From an uncultured Halieaceae bacterium (GTDB taxonomy: Bacteria > Pseudomonadota > Gammaproteobacteria > Pseudomonadales > Halieaceae), in the NCBI GenBank assembly GCA_938045215.1, contig CALINF010000146.1, forward strand, positions 1 to 5,531: a stretch of DNA of 5,531 bases, read 5' to 3'. Position numbers and translations under genes: made by a program. Each line of letters opens with the position of its first letter. The stretch's first letter is position 1. Below, piece after piece: positions 5,217 to 5,531 of this stretch. The notes under the pieces are model-generated. The model was not told where the DNA came from and ran no database searches. It was given only the letters and a program-made list of their open reading frames with translations.

Positions 5217-5531
5217 GTGAACCTACTGCTGTTCCGCCGGAAGGAGCTCCTCGACGATAACACGCTCAAGGTCACGGATGAACGCTTCGCTCACCTGCAA
5301 CAGGTTCTGGACGTGAGCGTGGGGGATTCCGTGCGTATCGGGCAGATAAACGGCCAACTCGGTACCGGTATCGTGAATGAACTGTCGGATGAACACGTGG
5401 TGATTTCCGTCGAATTAAATCAGGCGCCTTGTGAGAAACTTCCCGTCACGGTGGTTCTCGCACTGCCCAGACCCAAAATGTTAAGACGCATTATCCGCAC
5501 CATTGCCGAAATGGGAGTTCAACAACTACAC
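5217..5531 (+). CDS. rsmE: 16S rRNA (uracil-1498-N3)-methyltransferase RsmE (5' part)
   Basis: RsmE uses S-adenosylmethionine to make m3U at position 1498 of 16S rRNA, in the assembled 30S subunit. The window holds 105 codons and cuts off the rest (the family is about 240-250 residues). The visible part is the N-terminal PUA-like RNA-binding domain, MNLLLFRRKELL at the start and HLQQVLDVSVGDSVRIGQIN at 26-45, followed by the beginning of the SPOUT methyltransferase domain, VVLALPRPKMLRRIIRTIAEMG at about 79-100, where the family motif is ALPKxxRxxxxIxxxxELG. The start is GTG 5217, which gives the usual MNLLL N-terminus. An in-frame ATG at 5184 inside rimO would add 11 unlike residues. A GAGAG at 5208-5212 is the only, rather close, ribosome site, so translation may be coupled to rimO termination 7 bases before. 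Confidence 0.88.
   Translation, partial: MNLLLFRRKELLDDNTLKVTDERFAHLQQVLDVSVGDSVRIGQINGQLGTGIVNELSDEHVVISVELNQAPCEKLPVTVVLALPRPKMLRRIIRTIAEMGVQQLH

Noticed and set aside
1..5531. Mobile element, CRISPR array, tRNA, riboswitch or defence system
   Set aside because: No transposase or integrase motifs, spaced direct repeats, tRNA-like cloverleaf or defence-type proteins were seen; every sizeable stretch is explained by a conserved housekeeping gene.

Overview
This looks like ordinary chromosomal housekeeping sequence from a gammaproteobacterium. RluA and RimO both read as close matches, along most of their length, to the Escherichia coli proteins as I remember them. The DNA is moderately GC-rich and genes are packed tightly with short spacers. 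The mix of core translation-modification genes with acyl-CoA genes would suit a marine group such as the Halieaceae/OM60 relatives, but that placement is a guess. I see no mobile element, phage gene, tRNA, rRNA or CRISPR array.

Layout, left to right. On the minus strand are the first 25 codons of a 4HBT-type acyl-CoA thioesterase (1-75). It is preceded on the same strand by a class I SAM-dependent methyltransferase of the ETF-beta lysine methyltransferase-like kind (117-851). Divergent from it is rluA on the plus strand (850-1509). If the longest methyltransferase start is right, the two start codons overlap. rluA converges on sseA, a 3-mercaptopyruvate sulfurtransferase-type protein on the minus strand (1528-2325). 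Divergent from sseA is a small two-helix membrane protein of the DUF2244 family on the plus strand (2439-2942, TTG start). It converges on a crotonase-fold enoyl-CoA hydratase/isomerase on the minus strand (3010-3789). Divergent from that, behind a consensus TATAAT -10, is rimO on the plus strand (3893-5209). rimO is followed after 7 bases by the 5' part of rsmE (5217 to the window end).

How the genes relate. Three genes modify the translation machinery: RluA makes pseudouridine in 23S rRNA and tRNA, RimO methylthiolates ribosomal protein S12, and RsmE methylates 16S rRNA U1498. rimO-rsmE is probably one operon. The thioesterase, the crotonase and perhaps the methyltransferase point to acyl-CoA metabolism and electron transfer from it, but they do not form one transcription unit. 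SseA belongs to sulfur and persulfide chemistry. The DUF2244 protein has no known function.

I found no convincing new system. The points most worth checking are the overlapping divergent starts at 850-851, the crotonase whose second catalytic glutamate position is not glutamate, and the cluster of ribosome-modification genes. All intergenic gaps are under 120 bases.
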